The translations under genes were made by a program, and so were the position numbers. This document shows, in pieces, positions 1 through 5,868 of a DNA stretch of 9,317 nucleotides. This DNA comes from Cyanobacteriota bacterium (GTDB lineage Bacteria > Cyanobacteriota > Cyanobacteriia > Leptolyngbyales > Leptolyngbyaceae). Within the stretch, counting starts at the first letter, position 1, and each line of letters opens with the position of its first letter. The notes under the pieces were generated by a model. The model was not told the DNA's origin. It searched no databases and saw only the letters and a program-made list of their open reading frames with translations. The DNA lies in NCBI GenBank assembly GCA_027482985.1, contig JAIXVO010000822.1, forward strand, positions 1-9,317, in the 5' to 3' direction.

Positions 1-207
1 AAACCCCCCGAATTCAGGGGACGGTTGCGTCCCCCGAACCCCCTCCAAAGGGCAACGCTGGGACTTCGCATGCAGTCCCTAGTGGTGACGGTGTTGGGCA
101 ATCCTCTGGAAAAGAGCTTAAGTTGAAGTGCATGATTGCCATTCGCCCCTACAGAGATTTGATGTATGCGGATACCACTCTTTGGGGAAAACAGACTCAA
201 ACTGTGC
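1..207. other. Non-coding left edge with two small hairpins
   Basis: I find no convincing gene here. Two perfect stem-loops are visible. The first is GGGGACG / CGTCCCC (17-23 and 28-34, loop GTTG). The second is GGGACT / AGTCCC (60-65 and 74-79, 8-base loop). The word GCCATTCGCCCCTACA at 138-153 resembles one arm of palindromic repeats common between cyanobacterial genes, but its partner arm is not in the window, so this is only a resemblance. No T-run follows either hairpin, so neither looks like a simple intrinsic terminator. The stretch could be the edge of a dispersed repeat or the 3' region of a gene to the left. Confidence 0.5.
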
Positions 208-249
208 CTCCTAACTCCTAACTCCTGACTTCTGACTTCTGACTCCTTT
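208..249. repeat. Tandem heptamer repeat, six units (consensus CTCCTRA / CTTCTGA)
   Basis: Six head-to-tail 7-base units are readable: CTCCTAA twice, CTCCTGA once, CTTCTGA twice and a degenerate CTCCTTT. Short tandemly repeated repetitive heptamers (STRR) are known between genes in cyanobacteria, and this array fits that class. It sits just beyond the 3' end of hisA, next to a pyrimidine tract. Two units of the same heptamer in the opposite orientation (TCAGGAC, TCAGGAG) occur at 6713-6726, also beside a pyrimidine tract. Confidence 0.75.
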
Positions 250-307
250 CTTCTCCCATCCCCTCCCTTCTTCTCCCTCCCCCTCCCTTCCCCTCCCTCC
301 CCCTCCC
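250..307 (-). repeat. G-run tract immediately after the hisA stop codon
   Basis: On the plus strand this is almost pure C/T, with ten runs of three to five C (255-257, 260-263, 265-267, 275-277, 279-283, 285-287, 290-293, 295-297, 299-303, 305-307). Read in the hisA sense it is a purine strand whose first G-run directly abuts the stop codon, so it would lie in the hisA 3' untranslated RNA. The runs and short loops satisfy the usual G-quadruplex pattern several times over. It belongs with the other GA-rich tracts at 3934-3970 and 8981-9108. Whether it acts in termination, RNA stability or not at all cannot be told from sequence. Confidence 0.65.
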
Positions 308-1081
308 TCACGCCCAAGCCGACGTTCCCAGATCCGGCGGCACATCCTGCCAGCGCCCTTGCCCGACGGCTCGAACGGCTTCTTGCAGCGAGACTTCTCC
401 GGTATAAATGGCTTTACCCACGATCGCCCCCGTCACCCCCAGCGGTTCCAGCGCCAGCAAGTTGAATAAATCGGTAATGGAACTGACACCGCCAGAGGCG
501 ATCACCGGAATGGCGATCGCGGTTGCGAGTTCGCGTAAGGCTTCCAGATTCGGTCCCTGGAGGGTGCCATCTCGGTGAATGTCGGTGTAGATGATGGCGG
601 CGGCACCCGCGATCGCCATTTGTTGCGCTAAATCAGTGGCGAGGACGGTGGAAGTTTCTAACCAGCCGCGAGTGGCGACTTTACCGTTTCGGGCATCGAT
701 CCCGACGACAATTTGACCGGGAAATTCTTGTCCTAACTGTTGCACTAATTCGGGTTGCTCGACGGCAACGGTGCCTAAAATGACGCGATCGACCCCAGCC
801 ACCAACAGGTCAGCCACACTCTGGCGATCGCGCAACCCACCCCCTACCTGCACCGGAATGTCGATTTGCTGGGCGATCGCGGCAATCACTGCCAGATTCA
901 CGGGGCGACCCTCTTTCGCCCCATCTAAATCCACGAGGTGCAAGCGGGTGGCTCCCTCGGCGACCCAGCGATGGGCGATCGCGATCGGGTTCTCATCAAA
1001 GGTCTGCACCTGCCCATAGTCGCCTTGATACAGGCGCACACACTGCCCACCCAAAATATCGATTGCGGGAATCACTTCCAT
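308..1081 (-). CDS. hisA: HisA, phosphoribosylformimino-5-aminoimidazole carboxamide ribotide isomerase
   Basis: This cytoplasmic enzyme performs the fourth step of histidine biosynthesis, an Amadori rearrangement of ProFAR to PRFAR on a (beta/alpha)8 barrel (EC 5.3.1.16). The 257-residue product has the usual family length. The two catalytic aspartates are visible: D8 in PAIDILGG and D129 in [16 protein letters not shown]. Phosphate-binding loops are present at about 78-84 (QVGGGLR), 195-200 (ASGGVS) and 222-228 (GKAIYTG), and YTDIHRDGT lies at about 165-173. The ATG has an AAGGA Shine-Dalgarno sequence 8 bases upstream. The gene stands alone with no other his gene in the window. Between it and the upstream Hlip gene lies a terminator, so it probably has its own promoter, which I could not place with confidence. 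Its stop is followed at once by a long G-run tract. Confidence 0.97.
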   Translation of the reverse strand: MEVIPAIDILGGQCVRLYQGDYGQVQTFDENPIAIAHRWVAEGATRLHLVDLDGAKEGRPVNLAVIAAIAQQIDIPVQVGGGLRDRQSVADLLVAGVDRVILGTVAVEQPELVQQLGQEFPGQIVVGIDARNGKVATRGWLETSTVLATDLAQQMAIAGAAAIIYTDIHRDGTLQGPNLEALRELATAIAIPVIASGGVSSITDLFNLLALEPLGVTGAIVGKAIYTGEVSLQEAVRAVGQGRWQDVPPDLGTSAWA

Positions 1082-1117
1082 ACGTTCTGTCCTTCATTGC
1101 TCCCTGAATCTTCCCAT

Positions 1118-1148
1118 AAAAAAATGGACTCCTCCGGAGAGGAATCCA
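1118..1148 (-). terminator. Rho-independent terminator of the Hlip gene
   Basis: Read on the minus strand, a stem formed by 1125-1134 and 1139-1148 (10 pairs including one A/C mismatch, loop TCCG) is followed by seven T residues (plus-strand A-run 1118-1124). This is the classic intrinsic terminator layout. It lies about 30 bases after the Hlip stop and before hisA, so it separates the two transcription units. Confidence 0.85.
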
Positions 1149-1179
1149 GTGCCTAGTCATGATTAGGAGAATAGAAAAA

Positions 1180-1359
1180 TTACATCAAACCTAAGAAATG
1201 CAGAACCCCTTGATTCGTGACCAACTCAGTGATCAGAGCGGCAACGAAACCAATCATGGCGAACCGACCGTTCCACAGTTCAGCCTGGGGCGTAAACCCA
1301 AACTTCCAGGCATTCCGATCGTCGGTCACAGTAGCAGTCATCTTTTGAGCGTCTTGCAT
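1180..1359 (-). CDS. High-light-inducible protein (Hlip/Scp), single-helix chlorophyll a/b-binding-like
   Basis: The 59-residue product is a small one-helix thylakoid membrane protein of the Hlip family, whose members bind chlorophyll and carotenoid and protect photosystem assembly intermediates under light stress. The pigment-binding motif is plain: ELWNGRFAMIGF at residues 27-38, with E27, N30 and R32 as the conserved ligand and ion-pair positions. A hydrophobic helix to about residue 47 and a typical VLHFLGLM end follow. I chose the ATG at 1359 because GGAG lies 9 bases upstream and a near-consensus promoter lies at 1396-1425. A longer frame opening with TTG at 1425 would simply translate that promoter. 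A second ATG at 1341 has no spaced Shine-Dalgarno. A terminator at 1118-1148 makes this a one-gene transcript. I cannot assign it to a HliA/B/C/D subgroup. Confidence 0.93.
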   Translation of the reverse strand: MQDAQKMTATVTDDRNAWKFGFTPQAELWNGRFAMIGFVAALITELVTNQGVLHFLGLM

Positions 1360-1395
1360 AATGGAGAACTCCGAGTCAAACCTACCTACCTCTAC

Positions 1396-1425
1396 ATTGT
1401 AAATAGATATTAAGGAAAGTGTCAA
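1396..1425 (-). promoter_or_regulatory. Sigma70-type promoter of the Hlip gene
   Basis: On the minus strand the sequence reads TTGACA (1425-1420), an 18-base spacer, then TACAAT (1401-1396). The -35 is a perfect consensus and the -10 matches at five of six positions. The transcript would start near 1389, giving a leader of about 30 bases before the ATG at 1359. The -10 lies inside TTTACAAT, which matches one half of the HLR1 direct repeat recognised by the response regulator RpaB at high-light genes. A second half-site two bases on is not clear, so light control by RpaB is only a suggestion. Confidence 0.75.
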
Positions 1426-1518
1426 AGAGTTAATGTTGTGGATTGTTGAAAAATGCGGCTCATGTCATCAATCCTGGTCTATAAATTTCTTACCTTTTGT
1501 GTACGCGGGGTTGAGTTC

Positions 1519-1548
1519 GTGACAATCTCAGTACACATGAACTATGAT
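1519..1548 (+). promoter_or_regulatory. Candidate promoter of the kinase-like gene
   Basis: GTGACA (1519-1524), an 18-base spacer and TATGAT (1543-1548) each match the sigma70 consensus at five of six positions. Transcription would begin near 1555, leaving a leader of roughly 37 bases before the ATG at 1592. The -10 hexamer contains the ATG at 1544, so that upstream start could not be used from this promoter. It is divergent from the Hlip promoter, with the two -35 boxes about 95 bases apart. Confidence 0.5.
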
Positions 1549-1591
1549 TACTTCCATATCTTGCCTGCCGCTTCAGTCGGGACGTTTACCT

Positions 1592-3346
1592 ATGATTGCT
1601 CCTTTACCTCCCGGAACTTTGGTGTTCGATCGCTACCGTGTTGTGGGCTTGGCCGGACAGGGTGAGTTTGGTTTAACTTATTTAGCCCAAGACCAAAAAC
1701 GGTTTGATGAATTGTGTTTGTTGCGCGAATTTAGTCCGCCGCAAAGTGATCCAGTGGTGATAGAGCAATTGCGGCAGTATTTTCATCAGGCAGCAGCGGC
1801 GTTGTATGAACTCCAACATCCCCAACTGCCCCACTACCGGATTATGTTTGCCCAGGGCGATCGCCTCTATCTGGTGCGGCAATATATTATGGGCAAAAGT
1901 TATAGTGCGCTGCTGAAGGAGCGGCGGGGCGAAGGGCGGGCTTTCACGGCGGCGGAAGTCATGGAACTTTTATTGCAGACCTTACCTGTTCTGACTTACT
2001 TGCATCGGCTCAATTTGATCCACGAGAATTTAGCGCCTCAAAGTTTGGTGTTGCAGCGAGAAGAACAAATTCCCGTCGTGATTGATTTAGGGCTAGTCAA
2101 ACGGCTGGTGCTCCAACTCCAACTACACCCCATTTTGCCGGGAACGCCCATCAGTCGGACAGGCTTTGCGGCACCGGAACAGGAGAAAGGCGGCGAAATT
2201 ACTCCCGGAACGGATGTTTATTCCCTGGGCGCGATCGCCATTGCCTTACTGCTGGGGAAAGAACCACAAGAGTCGGCTGTGCGCTGGTTGCGATCGAGCC
2301 AGTGGGAGTCTCATGTGGCGATTCATCCCGATTTTGCGAGGGTGCTCAAACGCATGGTGCATCCTCACCCCCAGAAACGGTTTATCTCCGCCAATCAAGT
2401 TTTGCGTGCTCTAGAACCCTTAGCCGCGAGTGTCTTCCAGTCCCCGCCAGCGGTGGCTCGGTTGCCCGTAACGGCAGGACTGGCGCGAGTCCCAGCGGGG
2501 GCGATCGCGACCCCGCCTGTCCAATCTCCGCCCCCACCTGTCCCTATTGCACCTGAACTAGATCTCAATTCTGCTAGCGATACTCCCGTGCTGCGGCGAA
2601 CGGCTCCATCTCCTGCCAGAAGAAAAACACCTCGTCCCCGCCCCCAGTCCGGCAAACGCCGGCACCCTGGGGCAAAACTCAAAGCGGACTGGAAAGCTTC
2701 GGCGATTTTGATGGGGAGTGTGGCCTTACTCGTCTCCGTCATCTCGTTTCGGGCACTCTCCTGGGTGGACCAAGGTCCGACTAAAACGCCCTCGCCCGCA
2801 AATACGGTCGCCAGTCCCCCCAACCCCCCGGCAGATGCTCCCGCCAACCCTGCTGCCAGCCCCACCCCCGCCATCCCGACCCGTGAATCGGGGACACCGC
2901 CTGCTGGCACCAATTCCACAACAGCGGGGAACTTAAGCGATCGCCAACAGCAAAGCGGGATCGGAATGCAGTTTTTGTCCGATTTGACCGATGAACTGTT
3001 TTACGGCAAACATCCTGATCTGAATGGGCAGAAGTTAACCCCGGAGCAAACTGATTTACAGGTAGATTGGACGGCGATCGCCAACGAAATGTTGACCAAA
3101 TTGGAAGGTTTGAGTCCGGAGACCCGTCGTAAGTTAGGCAGCTATCAGCGCGAAGACTATGACCGTTGGACGGCTCCTGGCAGTGGTGCCAGCCTCAACA
3201 GTCGCGAGTTGAATGTGTTGGTGAATAATCGGTTTGGGGAGTTATTTCCCGATCAGAAAGGGAAAACCCTGAACCCGAAAACCTTTGGGCAGGTGTGGTA
3301 CGCTCTGGCTGAAGAGGAATTGAACAAACTTAAACCCGCCAATTAA
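1592..3346 (+). CDS. Membrane-anchored Ser/Thr protein kinase-like protein, probable pseudokinase
   Basis: In this 584-residue protein, residues 12-275 form a Hanks-type kinase fold: Gly-rich loop G22-x-G24-x-x-G27, an APE motif at 194-196, TDVYSLG with D208, and a subdomain XI arginine at 263. Key catalytic residues differ. The VAIK lysine position reads LLREF (R45), and the HRD...N loop reads HENLAPQS (144-151), which lacks the catalytic aspartate and the downstream asparagine. The metal-binding DFG remains as DLG (165-167). A proline- and basic-rich linker (about 283-366), one transmembrane helix (about 367-388), a Pro/Ala/Thr-rich stalk (about 395-445) and a 130-residue C-terminal domain follow. 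Positive charge before the helix puts the kinase fold in the cytoplasm. The C-terminal domain carries a motif twice (about 470-504 and 548-580). The start at 1592 is preferred over 1544 because of the promoter and because the upstream ATG has no Shine-Dalgarno. It probably acts as a sensor or adaptor; weak ATP binding or phosphotransfer cannot be excluded. Confidence 0.88.
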   Translation: MIAPLPPGTLVFDRYRVVGLAGQGEFGLTYLAQDQKRFDELCLLREFSPPQSDPVVIEQLRQYFHQAAAALYELQHPQLPHYRIMFAQGDRLYLVRQYIMGKSYSALLKERRGEGRAFTAAEVMELLLQTLPVLTYLHRLNLIHENLAPQSLVLQREEQIPVVIDLGLVKRLVLQLQLHPILPGTPISRTGFAAPEQEKGGEITPGTDVYSLGAIAIALLLGKEPQESAVRWLRSSQWESHVAIHPDFARVLKRMVHPHPQKRFISANQVLRALEPLAASVFQSPPAVARLPVTAGLARVPAGAIATPPVQSPPPPVPIAPELDLNSASDTPVLRRTAPSPARRKTPRPRPQSGKRRHPGAKLKADWKASAILMGSVALLVSVISFRALSWVDQGPTKTPSPANTVASPPNPPADAPANPAASPTPAIPTRESGTPPAGTNSTTAGNLSDRQQQSGIGMQFLSDLTDELFYGKHPDLNGQKLTPEQTDLQVDWTAIANEMLTKLEGLSPETRRKLGSYQREDYDRWTAPGSGASLNSRELNVLVNNRFGELFPDQKGKTLNPKTFGQVWYALAEEELNKLKPAN

Positions 3347-3351
3347 TCGCC

Positions 3352-3933
3352 ATGACGACTCCCAAAATTTTGGCCTTTGCGGGCAGCGCTCGCACCGATT
3401 CGTTCAACAAAAAATTGGTCAAAATTGCGGCAGAAGGAGCCAAAGCTGCCGGAGCCGAAGTCACTTACCTGGATTTTCGAGATCTGCCCCTGCCGCTCTA
3501 TGACGAAGATTTGGAAACCGAGTCTGGCTTGCCTGCAAATGTCCTAACGCTGAAACGCATGATGAAAGCCAGCCACGGCTTTTTGATTGCCTGCCCGGAG
3601 TACAACAGCTCGCTTACGCCCTTGCTCAAAAATGCGATCGATTGGGCCTCTCGCCCCGAACCCAGTGACCCGCCGATGGGACTGACCTGCTTCCGAGACA
3701 AAGTGGCCGTGATCATGAGTACCTCTCCCGGTGGGTTGGGTGGCTTGCGATGCTTATTCCACGTGCGATCGATTCTCTCCAGTATTGGGGTGTTGGTGTT
3801 GCCAGATCAGAAAGCCGTTCCCAATGCTTATCAAGCGTTTGATCAGAACGGCAATTTAGTGGATGAGAAACAACGGGCAGAGATTTACAACTTGGGGAAT
3901 AAATTGACGACGGTCGTCAACAAGCTGATGTAG
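3352..3933 (+). CDS. NAD(P)H-dependent FMN reductase, flavodoxin fold
   Basis: This 193-residue soluble protein belongs to the NADPH-dependent FMN reductase (SsuE/ChrR-like) family, which uses NAD(P)H to reduce bound or free flavin and, in some members, quinones, chromate or azo dyes. The FMN phosphate loop GSARTDSFN lies at 11-19, the PEYNSS segment that contacts the flavin ring at 82-87, and the family signature KNAIDWASRP at 93-102. The glycine-rich STSPGGLGG (123-131) forms the third flavin-side loop. The physiological substrate cannot be read from sequence. It begins 5 bases after the kinase-like stop with no Shine-Dalgarno of its own, so it is probably co-transcribed and translationally coupled. 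Its stop is followed immediately by a GA-rich tract. Confidence 0.92.
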   Translation: MTTPKILAFAGSARTDSFNKKLVKIAAEGAKAAGAEVTYLDFRDLPLPLYDEDLETESGLPANVLTLKRMMKASHGFLIACPEYNSSLTPLLKNAIDWASRPEPSDPPMGLTCFRDKVAVIMSTSPGGLGGLRCLFHVRSILSSIGVLVLPDQKAVPNAYQAFDQNGNLVDEKQRAEIYNLGNKLTTVVNKLM

Positions 3934-3970
3934 ATGGAGGGAGCGGGAGGGAAAGGAAGGGGGGAGTTTG
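3934..3970 (+). repeat. GA-rich tract after the FMN reductase stop codon
   Basis: Starting at the base after the TAG, the plus strand is almost pure G/A to about 3966. It includes the 17-base word GGAGGGAGCGGGAGGGA (3936-3952), which recurs exactly, in the same orientation relative to its gene, after the partial gene at the right edge (9059-9075 on the minus strand). The tract lies between two convergent stop codons, those of the FMN reductase and ruvX. No T-run that would make a standard terminator is present. A 5-base-pair hairpin GAGTA/TACTC (3970-3983) overlaps the ruvX stop. Confidence 0.65.
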
Positions 3971-3977
3971 AGTACCT

Positions 3978-4415
3978 CTACTCCGACTTCGTGGCTTGTT
4001 CGCGTTGTTCGTCCAGCCATTGTTGCAGGATGATGGCGGCGGCTTTGCGATCGATGAGTTCTTTGTGGCGGGACGGGGAAATGCCTTCGGCTTGGAGCAT
4101 TTGCTCGGCTTGAAACGAAGTCAAGCGCTCATCGACGTAGATGACAGGAAGTTGCAGTTCAGCGGCGATCGCCCGTGCGAATTTTTGGATGTGCTTGGCC
4201 TGGGTGCCAATGCTGCCATCCATTGAGTAGGGGAGACCGACAATCAGGGTGTTGATCTGGCGTTCCTGGACTAACTGCCGGAGTTGGGCAACATCATCGG
4301 GAAAGGATTTGCGGTGAATAGTGGTGATGCCAAAAGCAATGAGTCCAGTGCCATCACAGCCTGCGACCCCGATCCGTTTCCGCCCAACGTCTAGCCCCAG
4401 TGCGGCGATCTCCAT
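3978..4415 (-). CDS. ruvX: YqgF/RuvX family RNase H-fold nuclease (putative pre-16S rRNA nuclease / Holliday junction resolvase)
   Basis: The 145-residue product is an RNase H-fold nuclease. E. coli YqgF matures the 5' end of 16S rRNA, and some bacterial members cleave Holliday junctions. All family motifs are present: D9 in LDVGRKRIGVA (8-18), the VGLPYSMDGS loop (59-68), DERLTS (95-100), and DRKAAAIIL (122-130) with the third acidic residue D122. Length equals the usual 138-150 residues. The ATG at 4415 is chosen because the protein then opens with MEIAALGLDVG as in homologues, and it follows the GNAT stop by 13 bases with AAGGGG 9 bases upstream. A longer frame opening at 4562 would run through the GNAT coding sequence in another frame and add 49 basic residues foreign to the family. 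It is probably the second gene of a two-gene transcript. Confidence 0.94.
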   Translation of the reverse strand: MEIAALGLDVGRKRIGVAGCDGTGLIAFGITTIHRKSFPDDVAQLRQLVQERQINTLIVGLPYSMDGSIGTQAKHIQKFARAIAAELQLPVIYVDERLTSFQAEQMLQAEGISPSRHKELIDRKAAAIILQQWLDEQREQATKSE

Positions 4416-4428
4416 CAGTCCGTGCCCC

Positions 4429-5748
4429 TTAACAACAGGGACCTTCCTGGGGTGGATCAGTTGGAGTGGGCAGATTGCGCCGTTTCTTCTGACTCTTCTC
4501 TGGTGGTGCAAACGCGTTGGGCGCAGCTGGATGACTGTCGCCCAGCGGCGGCGTGACCACAATCCGGCTGGGAATTGCTTTCCGGGCTGGCTTCAACCCT
4601 TGCAGAACCTCTGGCAGTTGTAGATTTTCGAGGGCACCTAACTTGGATTCCCGCACCTTATGCCACACCGATCGCGACATCATCAAAGTATGGGCAAAAC
4701 GACTTGCACCGATGCTTTCCAGGTATTCTTCCCGTTCCGGTTGATAGTCGGAAGACACCAGCCGCAAGGATTGGGACGGCAATTCCTGGGTGATCCGCGC
4801 CATTTGCGACATGAGTTCTGGATACAACCAGGTGTAGGCGGGATTCACCGTGAGTTGCGCCTGGTGAGGTTCTGACCCATTTCGGCACAATTGCACTTGA
4901 AAATACCCGATCGCCGCCTTCCGTTGGGGTTCAAAAACATATCCACTCACGACTTCGGTATGGCTTAGCCAGTTTTTCACGCCCCGCAGGACGGAACCCA
5001 ACAGGCTCATTTTGAAGTCGGCCACATGGCGATCGAACACCTGCCGAATGTTGGCTGGCATCGACATCGTATCGAGCTGATACAGCAGTTGCGCATCCGC
5101 ATTACTGACCGGGAGTAAATTCGGCAAATCGGGTTCGCGTTCGGCTAATTCCTGGAGTTGCGCCGGATCAATCTCCCAATGGGTCATCCGGGCCAGGGGT
5201 TGAAAACCATTTTGGCGATACAACGCCATCAGGTCTTTGTGGTTAACATCAATTTCTAGTAACCAAGTACGGGCTTCCCACACCGTTTCAAAGCAGTAGC
5301 GTAGCAACAGCGACCCGACTTCGTTCAAGCTCGGTGCCAGGGTCACCGCCGATCGCTCGGTCGTCGTCGTTGCGTCATTGCTGGCAGGCGCATTGCTGGT
5401 CGTGGCGGTCCCTTCCGGTTGTGCTCCCAGTGAGGGCAGCACAGCCACCCGATCAACTCGCCACGTACTGCGAGTGCGGTTGAAGGGAGAAATTTGAATC
5501 ACGCCTTGTAGTTTGCCATCGCGATCGCTGGGAGTTGCCCCAAACATCTGCGGTCGATTCAAGACCATCCCTAATAGGCGCAATGGGCCATAGGCATTGA
5601 TCGGTTTGGTCGAGCGATCGGGATTGATGGCGTAATTAAAGTTAACTTCCTCATCCTCTGCCGTACAGAATCGCTCGATCGCCTCAAACTCGGCGTAATA
5701 AACCGGGCGAATGGACCAGTCAGAATTCGGAGGAAAAGCTTGAGTCAT
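4429..5748 (-). CDS. GNAT-like protein with two acetyltransferase-type modules
   Basis: In the first module of this 439-residue soluble protein (about 10-195), WRVDRVAVLPS (96-106) looks like beta-4 of a GNAT fold, NEVGSLLLRYCFE (142-154) stands where the acetyl-CoA pyrophosphate loop and helix should be, and WLLEIDVNHKDLMALYRQNGF (162-182) is a good motif B. The loop lacks the canonical Q/R-x-x-G-x-G/A. A Thr/Ala/Ser-rich insert (about 109-137) separates beta-4 from the helix. A second, weaker module is suggested at about 215-365: AQLTVNPAYTWLYPEL (297-311) followed by LRLVSSDYQPEREEYLESIG (328-347). The C-terminal 70 residues are proline-rich and basic, probably disordered. No substrate can be named. 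There is no obvious Shine-Dalgarno before the ATG, and I found no strong promoter in the 120 bases upstream. It sits 13 bases before ruvX. The order resembles a conserved cyanobacterial N-acetyltransferase, but acetylation activity is unproven. Confidence 0.75.
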   Translation of the reverse strand: MTQAFPPNSDWSIRPVYYAEFEAIERFCTAEDEEVNFNYAINPDRSTKPINAYGPLRLLGMVLNRPQMFGATPSDRDGKLQGVIQISPFNRTRSTWRVDRVAVLPSLGAQPEGTATTSNAPASNDATTTTERSAVTLAPSLNEVGSLLLRYCFETVWEARTWLLEIDVNHKDLMALYRQNGFQPLARMTHWEIDPAQLQELAEREPDLPNLLPVSNADAQLLYQLDTMSMPANIRQVFDRHVADFKMSLLGSVLRGVKNWLSHTEVVSGYVFEPQRKAAIGYFQVQLCRNGSEPHQAQLTVNPAYTWLYPELMSQMARITQELPSQSLRLVSSDYQPEREEYLESIGASRFAHTLMMSRSVWHKVRESKLGALENLQLPEVLQGLKPARKAIPSRIVVTPPLGDSHPAAPNAFAPPEKSQKKRRNLPTPTDPPQEGPCC

Positions 5749-5868
5749 GAGTTTGGCGGCGATTTGTCACCGAAGCTATGCACATCTACCATACACCTTA
5801 TTATTCTAGACGGTTTCCTCGCGCAACCCAGGTTTTGGAAATATTCCAGCTGCTAGAGATTAAACCGC

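Noticed and set aside
208..249. Possible CRISPR array at the heptamer repeats
   Set aside because: The units are 7 bases, directly tandem and without spacers; no cas genes are present.
938..1156. Small plus-strand frame across hisA and the Hlip terminator
   Set aside because: It lies antisense to hisA and reads through the terminator hairpin, with no ribosome binding site or recognisable protein.
1360..1425. N-terminal extension of the Hlip gene from TTG at 1425 (81 residues)
   Set aside because: The added codons are the TTGACA-18-TACAAT promoter itself, and the ATG at 1359 has a proper ribosome binding site.
1544..1591. Kinase-like start at ATG 1544 (600 residues)
   Set aside because: The ATG lies inside a good -10 hexamer and has no Shine-Dalgarno sequence. 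It remains possible if a promoter lies further upstream.
2395..2919. 174-residue minus-strand open frame under the kinase-like linker
   Set aside because: It is antisense to GC-rich Pro/Ala codons, which readily give long Gly/Ala-rich shadow frames. It has no family motif or plausible start context.
4416..4562. Longer ruvX start at 4562 (194 residues)
   Set aside because: The extra 49 residues are another frame of the GNAT-like gene on the same strand and do not resemble the YqgF family N-terminus.
5749..5868. Promoter for the GNAT-like gene in the 120-base spacer
   Set aside because: TAGAAT and TTGCGC are present but only 12 bases apart, and no other pair has acceptable spacing.
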